This document shows, piece by piece, positions 25,262 to 33,711 of a stretch of 64,000 nt of DNA (its first letter is position 1; every line of letters begins with the position of its first letter). The DNA lies in NCBI GenBank assembly GCA_016709875.1, contig JADJLZ010000002.1:558001-622000 (forward strand), written 5' to 3'. A program made the translations under genes and the position numbers. Source of the stretch: Planctomycetota bacterium. GTDB lineage: Bacteria > Planctomycetota > UBA1135 > GCA-002686595. Below the pieces are notes generated by a model. The model saw nothing but the letters and a program-made list of their open reading frames with translations, was not told the origin of the DNA and ran no database searches.

Positions 25262-26757
25262 AGGGCACCTCCTCTCAAGGCGTTGTACGTTTCGTAGTTG
25301 TCGTTCTCGATGTCGTAGGACAGCTCGAACGTGAGGTTCTTCGCGAACTTGTACTGGGCGTGCGCGTACCAGGTCCGCACGTCGTCGCGCTCGCTGTTCT
25401 GGAAGATGTCGTACTTGTAGAGCGAGTAGTACGACCCGGCGCCGAACTTCCACTGCTCCTGCGTGTCGTAGGAGAGGTCCGCGCCGAGCGCGGTGGTGTC
25501 ACGGCCGTCGCCGTCCCAGAAGTCGCCGAAGAGCGAGAGGTCGAGCTGGTCGGCGAGCACGTCGCTGAAGACGGTCGTCAGCCGGTAGCGTTCCCAGTCG
25601 CGGTTGAACTCGCCCATGTCCGCCGAGTCGCGCACGCGCCGCGCGTCGACCGCGAAGTCGAGCTGGATCTTGTCGCTGAGCTCGGTCGAGGCGGAGATCC
25701 CGTACTGGCGGTAGGGATAGAGCGCGAGCAGGATCGAGGTGTAGGGATCGATGCCTTCGGGCAGCTCGTTCTGCGTCTGGAACAGCTGGTAGTAGGTCGC
25801 GGCGAGCGTGAGGCCGGCGCCGGGGCTCGTCCACTGGCTGCGCAGGCGCAGGTCGCGGTCCTGGTCTTCCAGGCGCGTGTACTGCATCTCGCCGGACCAG
25901 CCGTTCTCGAAGCGCTGCCACAGACCGAGTCCGAGGATCCCGTTGCCCGTGTTGACCAGCGTGTCGTCCTCGATGTGCATCCAGTCGATGCGCGCGCGGC
26001 CGCCCTTCCAGGGCCGTTCCTCCGCGAACGCGCCGAGCAGCGAGCGCTTTTCGCTCGTGCCCTGGTACAGGCGCACCGGGATGCCGCCGTAGAAGCCGGC
26101 GCTGAACTCGCTCTTGCCGGTCGGATGCGTGCGGAACGCGAGACCGTCGTAGTGCACGATCTCCGGCGTTTCGTACTCGAGCTGGCGACCGATGCGCAGC
26201 TGACCGAGGCCTTGCGGCGGGAGCACGTCCACGTACGCGTCGTAGAGCTTGAAGTCGACCGCCTGGTCGTGGAGGTCGGAGAGCCCGCTGAAGACGCTCC
26301 CGGGCTGGCGGCCGTTCAGGTCGGCCGCGATGCGCGTCGTGATGTGCGCCTTGATCCAGGGGTAGCGCGTGTCGGACCATCCGACCGACACCAGGTTGTT
26401 CGAGTCGAGGTCCTTGTCGCCGCCGGTCCAGCGCGCGACGAGCTTCGAGGAGAGGAAGCCCTCGAACTTCGCGCCCGTCTCGGCGACCGGCGCGGGCTGC
26501 GCGACCGTCGAGGGAGCCGCCGGCGCGGACTTCGCCGGAGTCGCGGCGGCAGCGCCACCGGCCTCCTGCTCGGCAGGACTCGCCTGCGCGGGCGTGCCCT
26601 GCGCGGGAGCGGCGGCGGACGGCGAAGTCTCGGGCTCGAGGCTCGCACAACCGGCGAGCGCCGTACCGAGCAGGGCTGCGTGCCACGCGTGTCGCGCGGC
26701 GCGAGTTTTCGAGGTCTGGATGGCTGGTGAGGACATGGCGGGTTGCGAGGTGTTCAC
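25249..26757 (-). CDS. Outer-membrane beta-barrel protein (porin partner of the multihaem cytochrome)
   Basis: 502 residues. The N-terminal signal ends in a lipobox-like LLGTALAGC, followed by about 70 residues rich in Ala, Pro and Gln. From about residue 95 to the end, alternating amphipathic beta strands rich in Tyr, Trp, Arg and Asp dominate (for example LVARWTGGDKDLDSNNLVSV, WSGEMQYTRLEDQDRDLRLR). The last residue is Phe, a classic outer-membrane-protein end signal. It is cotranscribed with the overlapping 13-haem gene, which suggests a porin-cytochrome conduit like MtrAB, although its sequence family (alginate-export or other porin) was not identified. The start may be GTG 26757 or ATG 26736; neither has a good ribosome site. 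Confidence 0.8.
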   Translation of the reverse strand: MNTSQPAMSSPAIQTSKTRAARHAWHAALLGTALAGCASLEPETSPSAAAPAQGTPAQASPAEQEAGGAAAATPAKSAPAAPSTVAQPAPVAETGAKFEGFLSSKLVARWTGGDKDLDSNNLVSVGWSDTRYPWIKAHITTRIAADLNGRQPGSVFSGLSDLHDQAVDFKLYDAYVDVLPPQGLGQLRIGRQLEYETPEIVHYDGLAFRTHPTGKSEFSAGFYGGIPVRLYQGTSEKRSLLGAFAEERPWKGGRARIDWMHIEDDTLVNTGNGILGLGLWQRFENGWSGEMQYTRLEDQDRDLRLRSQWTSPGAGLTLAATYYQLFQTQNELPEGIDPYTSILLALYPYRQYGISASTELSDKIQLDFAVDARRVRDSADMGEFNRDWERYRLTTVFSDVLADQLDLSLFGDFWDGDGRDTTALGADLSYDTQEQWKFGAGSYYSLYKYDIFQNSERDDVRTWYAHAQYKFAKNLTFELSYDIENDNYETYNALRGGALWRF

Positions 26758-27106
26758 GTCCTGGTTCTCGGGGGCGTTCTCGCTGCTGGTAGATCACTCC
26801 TTTGGCGACCCCCGTGGGGGATGGGCCGTGCGTCGGTCTGCGGCTGGGTACGAGTGCGTAGACGGCGGAGGACCTGGGGCACGACTCGCAAGCCGCGCGG
26901 CTGGCGTGAAAGCGGGGCGAGCCCACCGGGCCGCGAGCTGCCTCCCATCGACAGCGCATCCGACTACGCACAGCTCGGTGGAGCACTACGCCGTGCGTAT
27001 GGGCCCTCAGGGCTCGGTCAACCCATACCTTGATCGCGATCACGCTGTCGAAAGCGTGGTCGGGCCTCGCGCGACCTGCGGCGCCCTCCACCGCTCCGAG
27101 GCAACC
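26758..27106. other. Divergent regulatory region between the porin/cytochrome and quinol-dehydrogenase operons
   Basis: 349 bases without a supported gene. It includes a CCCC/GGGG hairpin near 26809-26820 and the FNR-like box near the plus-strand gene. Both halves of the electron-transfer cluster are transcribed away from it, so shared control is plausible. Confidence 0.5.
27030..27043 (+). promoter_or_regulatory. FNR/CRP-family-like operator
   Basis: TTGATCGCGATCAC matches the FNR consensus TTGAT-N4-ATCAA at 9 of 10 fixed positions and contains the perfect palindrome TGATCGCGATCA. It lies about 70 bases before the tetrahaem gene start, compatible with activation near -41.5. The regulator is not in the window. 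Confidence 0.5.
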
Positions 27107-27652
27107 ATGCGAACACTTTCCGCTCTCGTACTCACGTTGGCCGGGTCGCTCGCCGCCGCATGTGGCTCGCACACGCAGGCGCCGCGCTGGAGTTCGATCG
27201 ACTCGGGCGCGGCCCCTGCCTCGACCCAAGACATCGAGGTCCCGCCGCCGCCGTTCTCCGAGGGGGTCTTCCCCTGCACCGACTGCCATGACCCCGAGCT
27301 GCCCTTCAATCCCAAGCCGCGCAAGCTGCAGATGGCGCACCAGGACATCGTGCTGCAGCACGACGCCGAGCACCGCTGGTGCCTGGACTGCCACTCGGCC
27401 ACGGAGCGCGACAAGCTGCACCTGGCGAGCGGCGAGCTGGTCGACTTCACGGAGTCGTACAAGCTCTGCGGCCAGTGCCACGGCGACAAGTACCGCGACT
27501 GGCGCGCCGGCGTGCACGGACGACGCAGCGGCATGTGGGACGGGCACAAGTCCTACTTGCTGTGCGTCAACTGCCACAACGCGCACTCGCCCGCCTTCAA
27601 ACCGCTCCAACCCAAGCCGCCGCCGCCGCGGCCCCACGGAGGTGACCAGTGA
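27107..27652 (+). CDS. Tetrahaem c-type cytochrome lipoprotein (NrfB-like electron carrier)
   Basis: 181 residues from ATG 27107. The signal peptide ends in a lipobox (LAGSLAAAC), followed by a Pro-rich linker and four CXXCH motifs: CTDCH, CLDCH, CGQCH, CVNCH. Motif spacing resembles cytochrome c3/NrfB-type small tetrahaem proteins. The C-terminus is Pro/Lys-rich. It heads a three-gene operon with NrfC- and NrfD-like genes, the stop overlapping the next start by GTGA. In NrfBCD and Qrc-type systems such a subunit accepts electrons from the quinol-oxidising membrane complex. Here it would hand them to the multihaem proteins encoded divergently. Confidence 0.88.
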   Translation: MRTLSALVLTLAGSLAAACGSHTQAPRWSSIDSGAAPASTQDIEVPPPPFSEGVFPCTDCHDPELPFNPKPRKLQMAHQDIVLQHDAEHRWCLDCHSATERDKLHLASGELVDFTESYKLCGQCHGDKYRDWRAGVHGRRSGMWDGHKSYLLCVNCHNAHSPAFKPLQPKPPPPRPHGGDQ

Positions 27653-28659
27653 GCCAGCACGAATCGAACGCACATTCCAGTCCAGGTTGCGGCGCACACG
27701 CCTGCAACTGCGCCGGCGAGTCCGAGGCCGAGCTCCTCGAAGTCCCGCTCACCGACGGCCCGATCGATCCCGAGATCGAGGCGGCCACGCGCCGCGAGTT
27801 CCTGTGCATCGTCGCCGGCTGCGCCGCGGCCCTGACCGTGGGCGGGTGCAGCGAGATCACGCACACGAACTTCTTCCAGAAGCGCTTCCGCGAACTCGGC
27901 CCCGAGGAACGCGCGAGCGTCATCGCCGGGCTCGAGAAAGAGTACAGCGAGCGCTTCGGCAAGGCCGTCACGGTCAGCACGCAGCCCGCGCGCGAGGACG
28001 TGCAGTTCGGCTACGCGCTCGACATCTCGCGCTGCATCGGCTGCCGCCGCTGCGTCTACGCCTGCGTCAAGGAGAACAACCAGAGCCGCGACCCGCAGGT
28101 GCACTGGATCCGCGTGCTCGAGATGGACAAGGAGGCGGGCATCGATTTCGAGCATGCCAACGCCTACTACGACGCCGAGACGGTGCCGCGCCCGGGGCAC
28201 TTCTACCTGCCGACCGCCTGTCAGCAGTGCGACAACCCCTCGTGCGTGAAGAGCTGCCCGGTCGGCGCGACGTGGAAGGAGCCCGACGGCATCGTCGTGA
28301 TCGACTACGACTGGTGCATCGGCTGCCGCTGCTGCATGTCGGCCTGTCCGTACGGGGCGCGGCACTTCAACTGGACCGATCCGAGCCTGCCCTCCGAGGA
28401 GATGAACCCGGAGACGCACTATCTCGGGAACCGCCCGCGCATGAAGGGCGTCGTCGAGAAGTGCACCTTCTGCGTGCAGCGCACGCGCCAGGGACGCTAC
28501 CCCGCGTGCGTCGAGGTCTGCCCCGTGGGAGCGCGCAAGTTCGGCAACCTGAGCGATCCGAACAGCGAGATCCGCTACATCCTCGAGCACAAGCGCGTGT
28601 TCGTGCTCAAGAACGAGCTCAACACGCGTCCGCGCTTCTTCTACTTCTACGGTCTGTGA
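27649..28659 (+). CDS. Periplasmic four-cluster [4Fe-4S] protein, NrfC-like
   Basis: 336 residues with a GTG start preceded by GGAGGTG. A twin-arginine motif (TRREFLCIVAGC) lies unusually far in, at about residue 45, behind a Cys/His-containing leader. Four ferredoxin-type cysteine sets are present: CIGCRRCVYAC, CQQCDNPSCVKSCPVG, CIGCRCCMSACPYG, and CTFC...CVEVCPVG, enough for four [4Fe-4S] clusters, as in NrfC, PsrB and DmsB. It probably shuttles electrons between the NrfD-like quinol site and the tetrahaem cytochrome on the periplasmic face. A cysteine directly after the Tat hydrophobic region (VGGC) might allow lipid attachment. Confidence 0.9.
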   Translation: MSQHESNAHSSPGCGAHACNCAGESEAELLEVPLTDGPIDPEIEAATRREFLCIVAGCAAALTVGGCSEITHTNFFQKRFRELGPEERASVIAGLEKEYSERFGKAVTVSTQPAREDVQFGYALDISRCIGCRRCVYACVKENNQSRDPQVHWIRVLEMDKEAGIDFEHANAYYDAETVPRPGHFYLPTACQQCDNPSCVKSCPVGATWKEPDGIVVIDYDWCIGCRCCMSACPYGARHFNWTDPSLPSEEMNPETHYLGNRPRMKGVVEKCTFCVQRTRQGRYPACVEVCPVGARKFGNLSDPNSEIRYILEHKRVFVLKNELNTRPRFFYFYGL

Positions 28660-28675
28660 GAAAGGGCGCCTTCAC

Positions 28676-29908
28676 GTGAACAGCCTTCGACTCTTCACCC
28701 GCTTCGGCACCGACAGCCTGCGCGCGATCTCGCGCGGCAACAGGCTCTACTGGATCTGGATCTCCTTCCTGCTGCTCCTGATCGGCGCCGGCGTGACGGC
28801 CTACGTGCACCAGTCGCGCGGCGGCCTGATCACGACCAGCATGCGCGACCAGGTCTCATGGGCCTTCTACATCGGCAACTTCACCTTCCTCGTGGGCGTC
28901 GCCGCGGCCGCCGTGCTGCTCGTGATTCCGGCCTACGTCTACGAGTGGAAGCCGATCAAGGAGGTTGTGATCCTGGGCGAACTGCTCGCGATCTCGGCCA
29001 TCACGATGTGCGGCTTGTTCGTGACCGTGGACGTCGGACACCCCGAGCGCCTGTGGCACCTGATCCCCTACCTGGGCAACCTCAATCTGCCGCGCTCGAT
29101 GCTGGCCTGGGACGTGGTGGTGCTGAACAGCTACCTCGTGCTCAACGTAATCATCGTCACGTACCTGCTCTTCTCGCTGCACGCGGGCCGCGCTCCGAAC
29201 AAGAAGATCTTCCTGCCGCTGGTGCTGTTCTCGATCCCTGCTGCGATCGGCATCCACACGGTGACGGCCTTCCTGTACTGCGGCCTGCCCGGCCGCCCGT
29301 TCTGGAACACGTCGATCCTCGTGCCGCGCTTCCTGGCCTCGGCGTTCTGCTCGGGACCCGCGGTGCTGATCGTGCTGATGCAGATCCTGCGCCGCTTCAC
29401 GCGCTTCGAGATCCAGAACGAGGCGATCTGGAAGATCGCCGAGCTGATGTCCTACGCGATGGGCGTCAACCTGATCCTGCTCGGCGCGGAGGTGTTCAAG
29501 GACTACTACTCGAACACCGAACACCTGATCCACATGCGCTACATGTTCGAGGGCGTCGACGGGCACACCGCGATCGTCCCCTGGATGTGGCTCTCGGTCT
29601 TCTGCTCGATCGCAGCCTTCCTCGTCTTCCTCGTGCCCAAGACGCGCCGCAACCCGATCTGGCTCAACGTCGGCTGCGCGCTGATCTGGGTCGGCGTGTA
29701 CATCGAGAAGGGCATGGGACTGGTGATCCCGGGCATGACGCCGGACACGCTGGGCGAGATCTACGAGTACTTCCCCTCGCACACCGAGTTGTGGGTCGCC
29801 GCAGGCGTGTTCGCGACGGGCTTCCTCGTCTTCACGCTGCTGGTGAAGATCGCCACGCCGATCATGCTGGGCGAGTACCAACCCGCGGGAACGAAGCTCG
29901 CGCACTGA
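28676..29908 (+). CDS. NrfD/PsrC-family integral membrane quinol-oxidoreductase subunit
   Basis: 410 residues with a GTG start and GAGAAAGGG upstream. Eight to ten hydrophobic segments are visible, beginning YWIWISFLLLLIGAGVTAYV. The family region FVTVDVGHPERLWHLIPYLG is clear, as is the acidic/His-containing loop near ALLGELLAISAITMC. NrfD-type proteins bind menaquinol or ubiquinol in the membrane and pass electrons to a NrfC-type partner. With the preceding two genes it forms a minimal NrfBCD-like module. No catalytic molybdopterin or nitrite-reductase subunit is nearby, so the module's electrons probably go to the neighbouring multihaem cytochromes. Confidence 0.92.
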   Translation: MNSLRLFTRFGTDSLRAISRGNRLYWIWISFLLLLIGAGVTAYVHQSRGGLITTSMRDQVSWAFYIGNFTFLVGVAAAAVLLVIPAYVYEWKPIKEVVILGELLAISAITMCGLFVTVDVGHPERLWHLIPYLGNLNLPRSMLAWDVVVLNSYLVLNVIIVTYLLFSLHAGRAPNKKIFLPLVLFSIPAAIGIHTVTAFLYCGLPGRPFWNTSILVPRFLASAFCSGPAVLIVLMQILRRFTRFEIQNEAIWKIAELMSYAMGVNLILLGAEVFKDYYSNTEHLIHMRYMFEGVDGHTAIVPWMWLSVFCSIAAFLVFLVPKTRRNPIWLNVGCALIWVGVYIEKGMGLVIPGMTPDTLGEIYEYFPSHTELWVAAGVFATGFLVFTLLVKIATPIMLGEYQPAGTKLAH

Positions 29909-29922
29909 GACCCCCGAAAAGC

Positions 29923-29950
29923 CGGAAGGGCTCCGGGTGGAGCCCTTCCG
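29923..29950. terminator. Bidirectional terminator hairpin between nrfD-like gene and flgE
   Basis: A perfect 12-bp stem (CGGAAGGGCTCC at 29923-29934 with its complement at 29939-29950) and a GGGT loop. On the minus strand it is followed by GCTTTTC, so it best terminates flgE, but it also stands 15 bases past the nrfD-like stop. Confidence 0.7.
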
Positions 29951-30014
29951 CCCGGATCGGGCGCCCCCCGGCGCCATTCCGGCCCGCATCCCCCCCGGGA
30001 TACGGCGATCAGGA

Positions 30015-31949
30015 CTAGACGATCTGCGTCAAGTCGCGCATCAGCTCGTTCTGGACCGTGATCACGCGCGAGTTGGCTTGGAAGCCGCGCTGCGCCTCGA
30101 TCAGGTTCACGAACTGCTCCGCTGTGTCGATGTTCGAGTTCTCGAGCGCGCCGCCGACCACGGAGCCCGCGCGACCCGTGCCGCCGGCAGAGATCTGCGC
30201 TGCACCGCTGTTGGTGCTCTCGGCGAAGAGGTTGTCACCCGTCTGGCTCAGGCCTTCGGGGTTGGTAAAGGTCGCGATGCCGATCGCACCGAGCGACTTC
30301 TGCTGGCCGTTCGTGTACAGACCCATCACGCTGCCATCGGAGGAGACCGACATGCTCGCGAGCTGTCCCACGCCGTAGCCATCCTGCGTGCTGACGAGCA
30401 CTTCGCCCGCCGCACCGAACTGCGTCAGGCCGGTGAAGACCCCGTCGGTACCGAGGTTGAGGTTCACGGTCTGCGGGCTCGACTGGCCGTTGAAGGACAG
30501 CGTGATCGCCGGATCGACGCCGCCCAGCCCCGTGGGCGAGCCGTCGTCTCCGAAGCGCAGGCCGGTGATCGGGCCGCTGATGACACTGCCGTCGGAGCTC
30601 TCGAGCGAGGGCGAGATGTTCCAGGTGCCGTCGTCCTGACGCTCGAAGCTGAGCGTCAGCGTGTGCGCGACGCCCGCGGGGTCGAAGACTTCCATCGCCG
30701 TCGCGACCGTGTCCGGAGCCGTGCCCTCGGTCGTGACCGACATCGCATAGCGCGTCCAGTCGGTCGTGCCCGTGGCCGCCGACCCGTCGAGCAGCGAGAG
30801 CTGCAGGTCGGTGACTCCCGCGGTGTCGGCTTGGACGACGAGCTTCCCGCTCGCGTCGAGGCTGACGGTCGCGCCGGGGAACTGCGCATCGACGAAGTCG
30901 ACCAGCTCCTGCAGCGTGGTCCCATCGTTCGCCGCGCCGTAGGTGAAGGTCGAGTTGATCGCCGTGCCGTCGGTGTCGACGCCGGTGATGGTGATCGTGT
31001 CGCCGTCCACGTAGTCGGTCGTGTTGCCCGGCAGGTTGTTGAGCTCGGTCGATGACGTGACGGCGGTCTGCGAGCCGGTGACGAGCGAGGTAGAGACGCC
31101 GAGCAGCTCGGCCAAGTCGCGGCCAGAGGTGCCCGCGGTGACCTTGAGCGTGACGTTTTCGCCGACTCCGTTGCTGGTGATCGAGACGCCGCCCGAGCCG
31201 TTGACGCTCGCGCTCACGCCGTCGAAGGCGTTGATCGCGTCGACCACGTCCTGCGCCGTCACGCTGCCGGTCGTGCTCGTCAGGCTCACGGTCTGCGGCG
31301 CGGAGCCGTTGACGGTGATTTTCATCGTCCACGTCTCGCCCGTGGGGATCGTGTAGGGACCCGCGTTCGAGGAGGTCAGCGTCGCGGGCGAGCCGTCGGC
31401 GAAGGCCTCGGAGGACGAGAGCACTTCGGGCAGCGGACCCGTGACCACTTTAGGCAGGTTCCCGGCCATCTGCGCCGTCGTCGTCGCGCTCGGCGAGAGC
31501 AGCGAGTCGGTGTCGATCTGGATCGGCGAACCGCCGGGGCTGATGACCTGCGCGCCCGTGCGCTGGTCGACGAGGAAGTGGTTCGCGTCGAGACCGAAGG
31601 AGCCCGCGCGCGTGTAGAGGTTCTGCAGCCCGCTGCGCACCGCGAAGTAGCCGTTGCCCTGCAGCGCGAGGTCGAAGACGCGCCCGGTCGTGGTCAGCGA
31701 GCCCTGCGAGAGGTTGCGCGAGGTGGCCGCGAAGCGCACGCCCAGTCCGACCTGCGTCGGATTGCGGCCGCCGCGGCCGGTGGACGGACCCGACGCGTAG
31801 TTCAGCGTCTGTGCGAACTGCGCGCTGAAGATCGCCTGCGAGCCCTTGAAGCCCGCTGTGTTCGAGTTCGCCAGGTTGTTACCGATGAGGTCGATCCAGC
31901 TCTGGTGGGCCTGGAGGCTGCTGAGCGCTGCGTAGAGGGAGCTTGACAT
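30015..31949 (-). CDS. flgE: Flagellar hook protein FlgE
   Basis: 644 residues from ATG 31949, larger than the 403-residue Salmonella protein. The N-terminal rod/hook motif is LYAALSSLQAHQSWIDLIGN followed by NLANSNTAGFKGSQ. The core GNGYFAVRSGLQNLYTRAGS and the C-terminal AEQFVNLIEAQRGFQANSR are diagnostic. The middle (about 190-430) is an expanded Ser/Thr/Val-rich surface domain with FlgE D2-like beta strands. FlgE polymerises into the hook. The longer frame upstream (to 32624) runs through flgD and is not coding. It lies 68 bases after flgD and ends at a strong hairpin. Confidence 0.95.
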   Translation of the reverse strand: MSSSLYAALSSLQAHQSWIDLIGNNLANSNTAGFKGSQAIFSAQFAQTLNYASGPSTGRGGRNPTQVGLGVRFAATSRNLSQGSLTTTGRVFDLALQGNGYFAVRSGLQNLYTRAGSFGLDANHFLVDQRTGAQVISPGGSPIQIDTDSLLSPSATTTAQMAGNLPKVVTGPLPEVLSSSEAFADGSPATLTSSNAGPYTIPTGETWTMKITVNGSAPQTVSLTSTTGSVTAQDVVDAINAFDGVSASVNGSGGVSITSNGVGENVTLKVTAGTSGRDLAELLGVSTSLVTGSQTAVTSSTELNNLPGNTTDYVDGDTITITGVDTDGTAINSTFTYGAANDGTTLQELVDFVDAQFPGATVSLDASGKLVVQADTAGVTDLQLSLLDGSAATGTTDWTRYAMSVTTEGTAPDTVATAMEVFDPAGVAHTLTLSFERQDDGTWNISPSLESSDGSVISGPITGLRFGDDGSPTGLGGVDPAITLSFNGQSSPQTVNLNLGTDGVFTGLTQFGAAGEVLVSTQDGYGVGQLASMSVSSDGSVMGLYTNGQQKSLGAIGIATFTNPEGLSQTGDNLFAESTNSGAAQISAGGTGRAGSVVGGALENSNIDTAEQFVNLIEAQRGFQANSRVITVQNELMRDLTQIV

Positions 31950-32017
31950 GGTTGTAGGGAACGTGTGTTTCGGTTCGTGCCGTGGAATGCCTGGTGTGGA
32001 AGGGAGTGCGCGCCGGT

Positions 32018-32506
32018 TCAGGAGTTGCCGCTGCCCGTGTCCGAACCACCGCCGCCGCCCGTGTCGATGTTGCCGAGGATCTCGGTCACGTTGCCCAGCG
32101 GCACGTCGTGCCCGTTGATCTCGAGCGTCGCGATGCCGTCGAGGATCTTCACCTTGTTCACCGTGCCGGTCGCTTCGGCGTTCGTGTCCGGGTCGATGTA
32201 GTTCACGTTCTGGCCGATCAGCGCGCTCGACTGCGTCAGCTGCGACATGACTGCGTTGGTCTGCTGCAGCACCGCGAGGCCGAGGATGTTCTGGTTGAGG
32301 TTCTGCATCTGCTCCAGGCTCGAGAACTGCGCCAGCTGCGCGACCATCGCCTGGTTGTCCTGCGGAGCCATCGGATCCTGGTTCTGCATCTGCGCGACGA
32401 GCATCTTGGTGAACGCGTCCTTGTCGAGCGTCGTGCTGCTGCCGCCCAGCGCGGTGTCGGACGAGAGGTAGGCCGTGTCGAGATTGCTGACGGGAGAAAC
32501 GCTCAT
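32018..32506 (-). CDS. flgD: Flagellar hook-capping protein FlgD (short form)
   Basis: 162 residues against about 230 in enteric bacteria. The N-terminal capping region is complete: LDKDAFTKMLVAQMQNQDPM, then NQAMVAQLAQFSSLEQMQNL. A reduced beta domain (SALIGQNVNYIDPDTNAEAT through NVTEILGN) and a Gly/Ser tail follow. The Ig-like insertion of long FlgD proteins is missing. FlgD caps the growing hook and guides FlgE folding. GAGGT overlapping the end of fliK provides the ribosome site, indicating coupling to fliK. Confidence 0.93.
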   Translation of the reverse strand: MSVSPVSNLDTAYLSSDTALGGSSTTLDKDAFTKMLVAQMQNQDPMAPQDNQAMVAQLAQFSSLEQMQNLNQNILGLAVLQQTNAVMSQLTQSSALIGQNVNYIDPDTNAEATGTVNKVKILDGIATLEINGHDVPLGNVTEILGNIDTGGGGGSDTGSGNS

Positions 32507-32514
32507 GTTTGACC

Positions 32515-33711
32515 TCAGGCGTAGGTGTCGATGCCGCCCGACTGGGCGGCGAGGGTCTGGATGAGGCGCTGCCGTTCGACGCGCGCCTCCTGTTCGATTT
32601 CGCGCTGCGTCGGCTGGCCCGCATGCGGCTGCGCGCCGCGCGGATCGGGCTGCGCGCCCTGGTGTTCGAAGCCGAGCTGCAAGTCGAGCTGGCGCGTCTG
32701 GATCCCGAGCTGGTCCAGCGTCGCCTTGAGTTCGGGGACGTGGCGCTCGAGCGCTTCGAGCGTCTCGCGCTTCTCGGCGCGTACGACCGCGCGCAATTCG
32801 CCGGCGTCGACGTGCATGCGGATCGTGATCCGGCCGAGATCGACCGGCGTGAGCTGGATCGTCGCCGTGCGCAGCCCGGGCGAGAGCTGCACGCGCATCT
32901 GGCGCAGGATGTCGGCCGCGCGCTCGGTGTCGGCGGGCGTGGGCGGCGCAGGCGGCGGCGCGGGCGCGAGCTTGGGCGCGCTGATCGCGGGCGTCTCGCT
33001 GCGCGGCTGGGCCGGAATGGCGGAGGTGTTCGTGCTCGCGGCCTCGTGCACGCGCGGCGGCAGCGCGTCGGCCGAATTCACCTCGGACGAGGAGTCGACA
33101 CTCGCGCGCTCGTCGCCGGCCGCAGGCTGCGCGTTCGCGTCGCCCTCTTCAGCCGCGGCAGCGGCGAGGGGTGCAGGCGCGGAGTTCGCCGCGCTCGCGG
33201 TATTCGAGCTGCCGGCGACTTCGGAGGTCGCCGCGGCCTGCCCTGCAGCGGGCGAGGGCTTGCGATCGGCGACCGGCAACGCGGGTGCGGTCGGGACGAG
33301 CAGCGGGAGCGCGAGCTCCTCGTCGGTCTTCGCTTCCACTGCGGGCTGCGCGGCCTGTGCATCCGCGCTGCTCGTGCGCGGCGCGGGCTTGGGGCTCTGC
33401 GCGGGATCTTGGGCGGGAGTCTCGCTGTCGCGAGCTGTCTTGGGCGTGACGCGCGCGTCGCCGAGGTGCTCTTCGAAGTCCTTGGGCTGCGCCTGGGGCT
33501 CGGCTTCGTTCGCAGGAGCGGGGTCGTGCCGCGTGCGCGACTTGCGCTGCGCCTCGCGCGTCGCTGTGGAATGCGCTTCTTCCACACGCGCTTCCTTGCG
33601 CGTGTTCGCGGCTCGATCGTGATCCGTGCGAGGAGAGTGAAGGGACGGCCGTCCCGTGCCGGACGGCCGTCCGCTTGCTTCCAAGAAACGGAGACTCGTG
33701 GAGTTCTCCAT
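32515..33711 (-). CDS. fliK: Flagellar hook-length control protein FliK
   Basis: 398 residues from ATG 33711. Residues 1-265 are disordered, rich in Ala, Pro, Glu and Ser, as expected of the secreted ruler part. The C-terminal Flg_hook domain (about 275-370) contains MRVQLSPGLRTATIQLTPVD, LGRITIRMHVDAGELRAVVR and ETLEALERHVPELKATLDQL. FliK measures hook length and switches export specificity through FlhB. A longer frame to 34083 exists but has no family support and crosses a sigma-54-like promoter. The first gene of the fliK-flgD-flgE operon; its ATG is 13 bases from the -12 element. Confidence 0.88.
   Translation of the reverse strand: MENSTSLRFLEASGRPSGTGRPSLHSPRTDHDRAANTRKEARVEEAHSTATREAQRKSRTRHDPAPANEAEPQAQPKDFEEHLGDARVTPKTARDSETPAQDPAQSPKPAPRTSSADAQAAQPAVEAKTDEELALPLLVPTAPALPVADRKPSPAAGQAAATSEVAGSSNTASAANSAPAPLAAAAAEEGDANAQPAAGDERASVDSSSEVNSADALPPRVHEAASTNTSAIPAQPRSETPAISAPKLAPAPPPAPPTPADTERAADILRQMRVQLSPGLRTATIQLTPVDLGRITIRMHVDAGELRAVVRAEKRETLEALERHVPELKATLDQLGIQTRQLDLQLGFEHQGAQPDPRGAQPHAGQPTQREIEQEARVERQRLIQTLAAQSGGIDTYA
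33643..33672. repeat. Duplicated palindrome within the 5' end of fliK
   Basis: GGACGGCCGTCC, itself a perfect 12-bp palindrome, occurs at 33643-33654 and 33661-33672. It encodes the repeated GRPS in GRPSGTGRPS of FliK, so it may be only a coding repeat. It could also fold in the early mRNA. Confidence 0.5.

Noticed and set aside
31950..32624. In-frame extension upstream of flgE
   Set aside because: It overlaps flgD in another frame and lacks flagellar motifs; FlgE begins at its conserved N-terminal signature.
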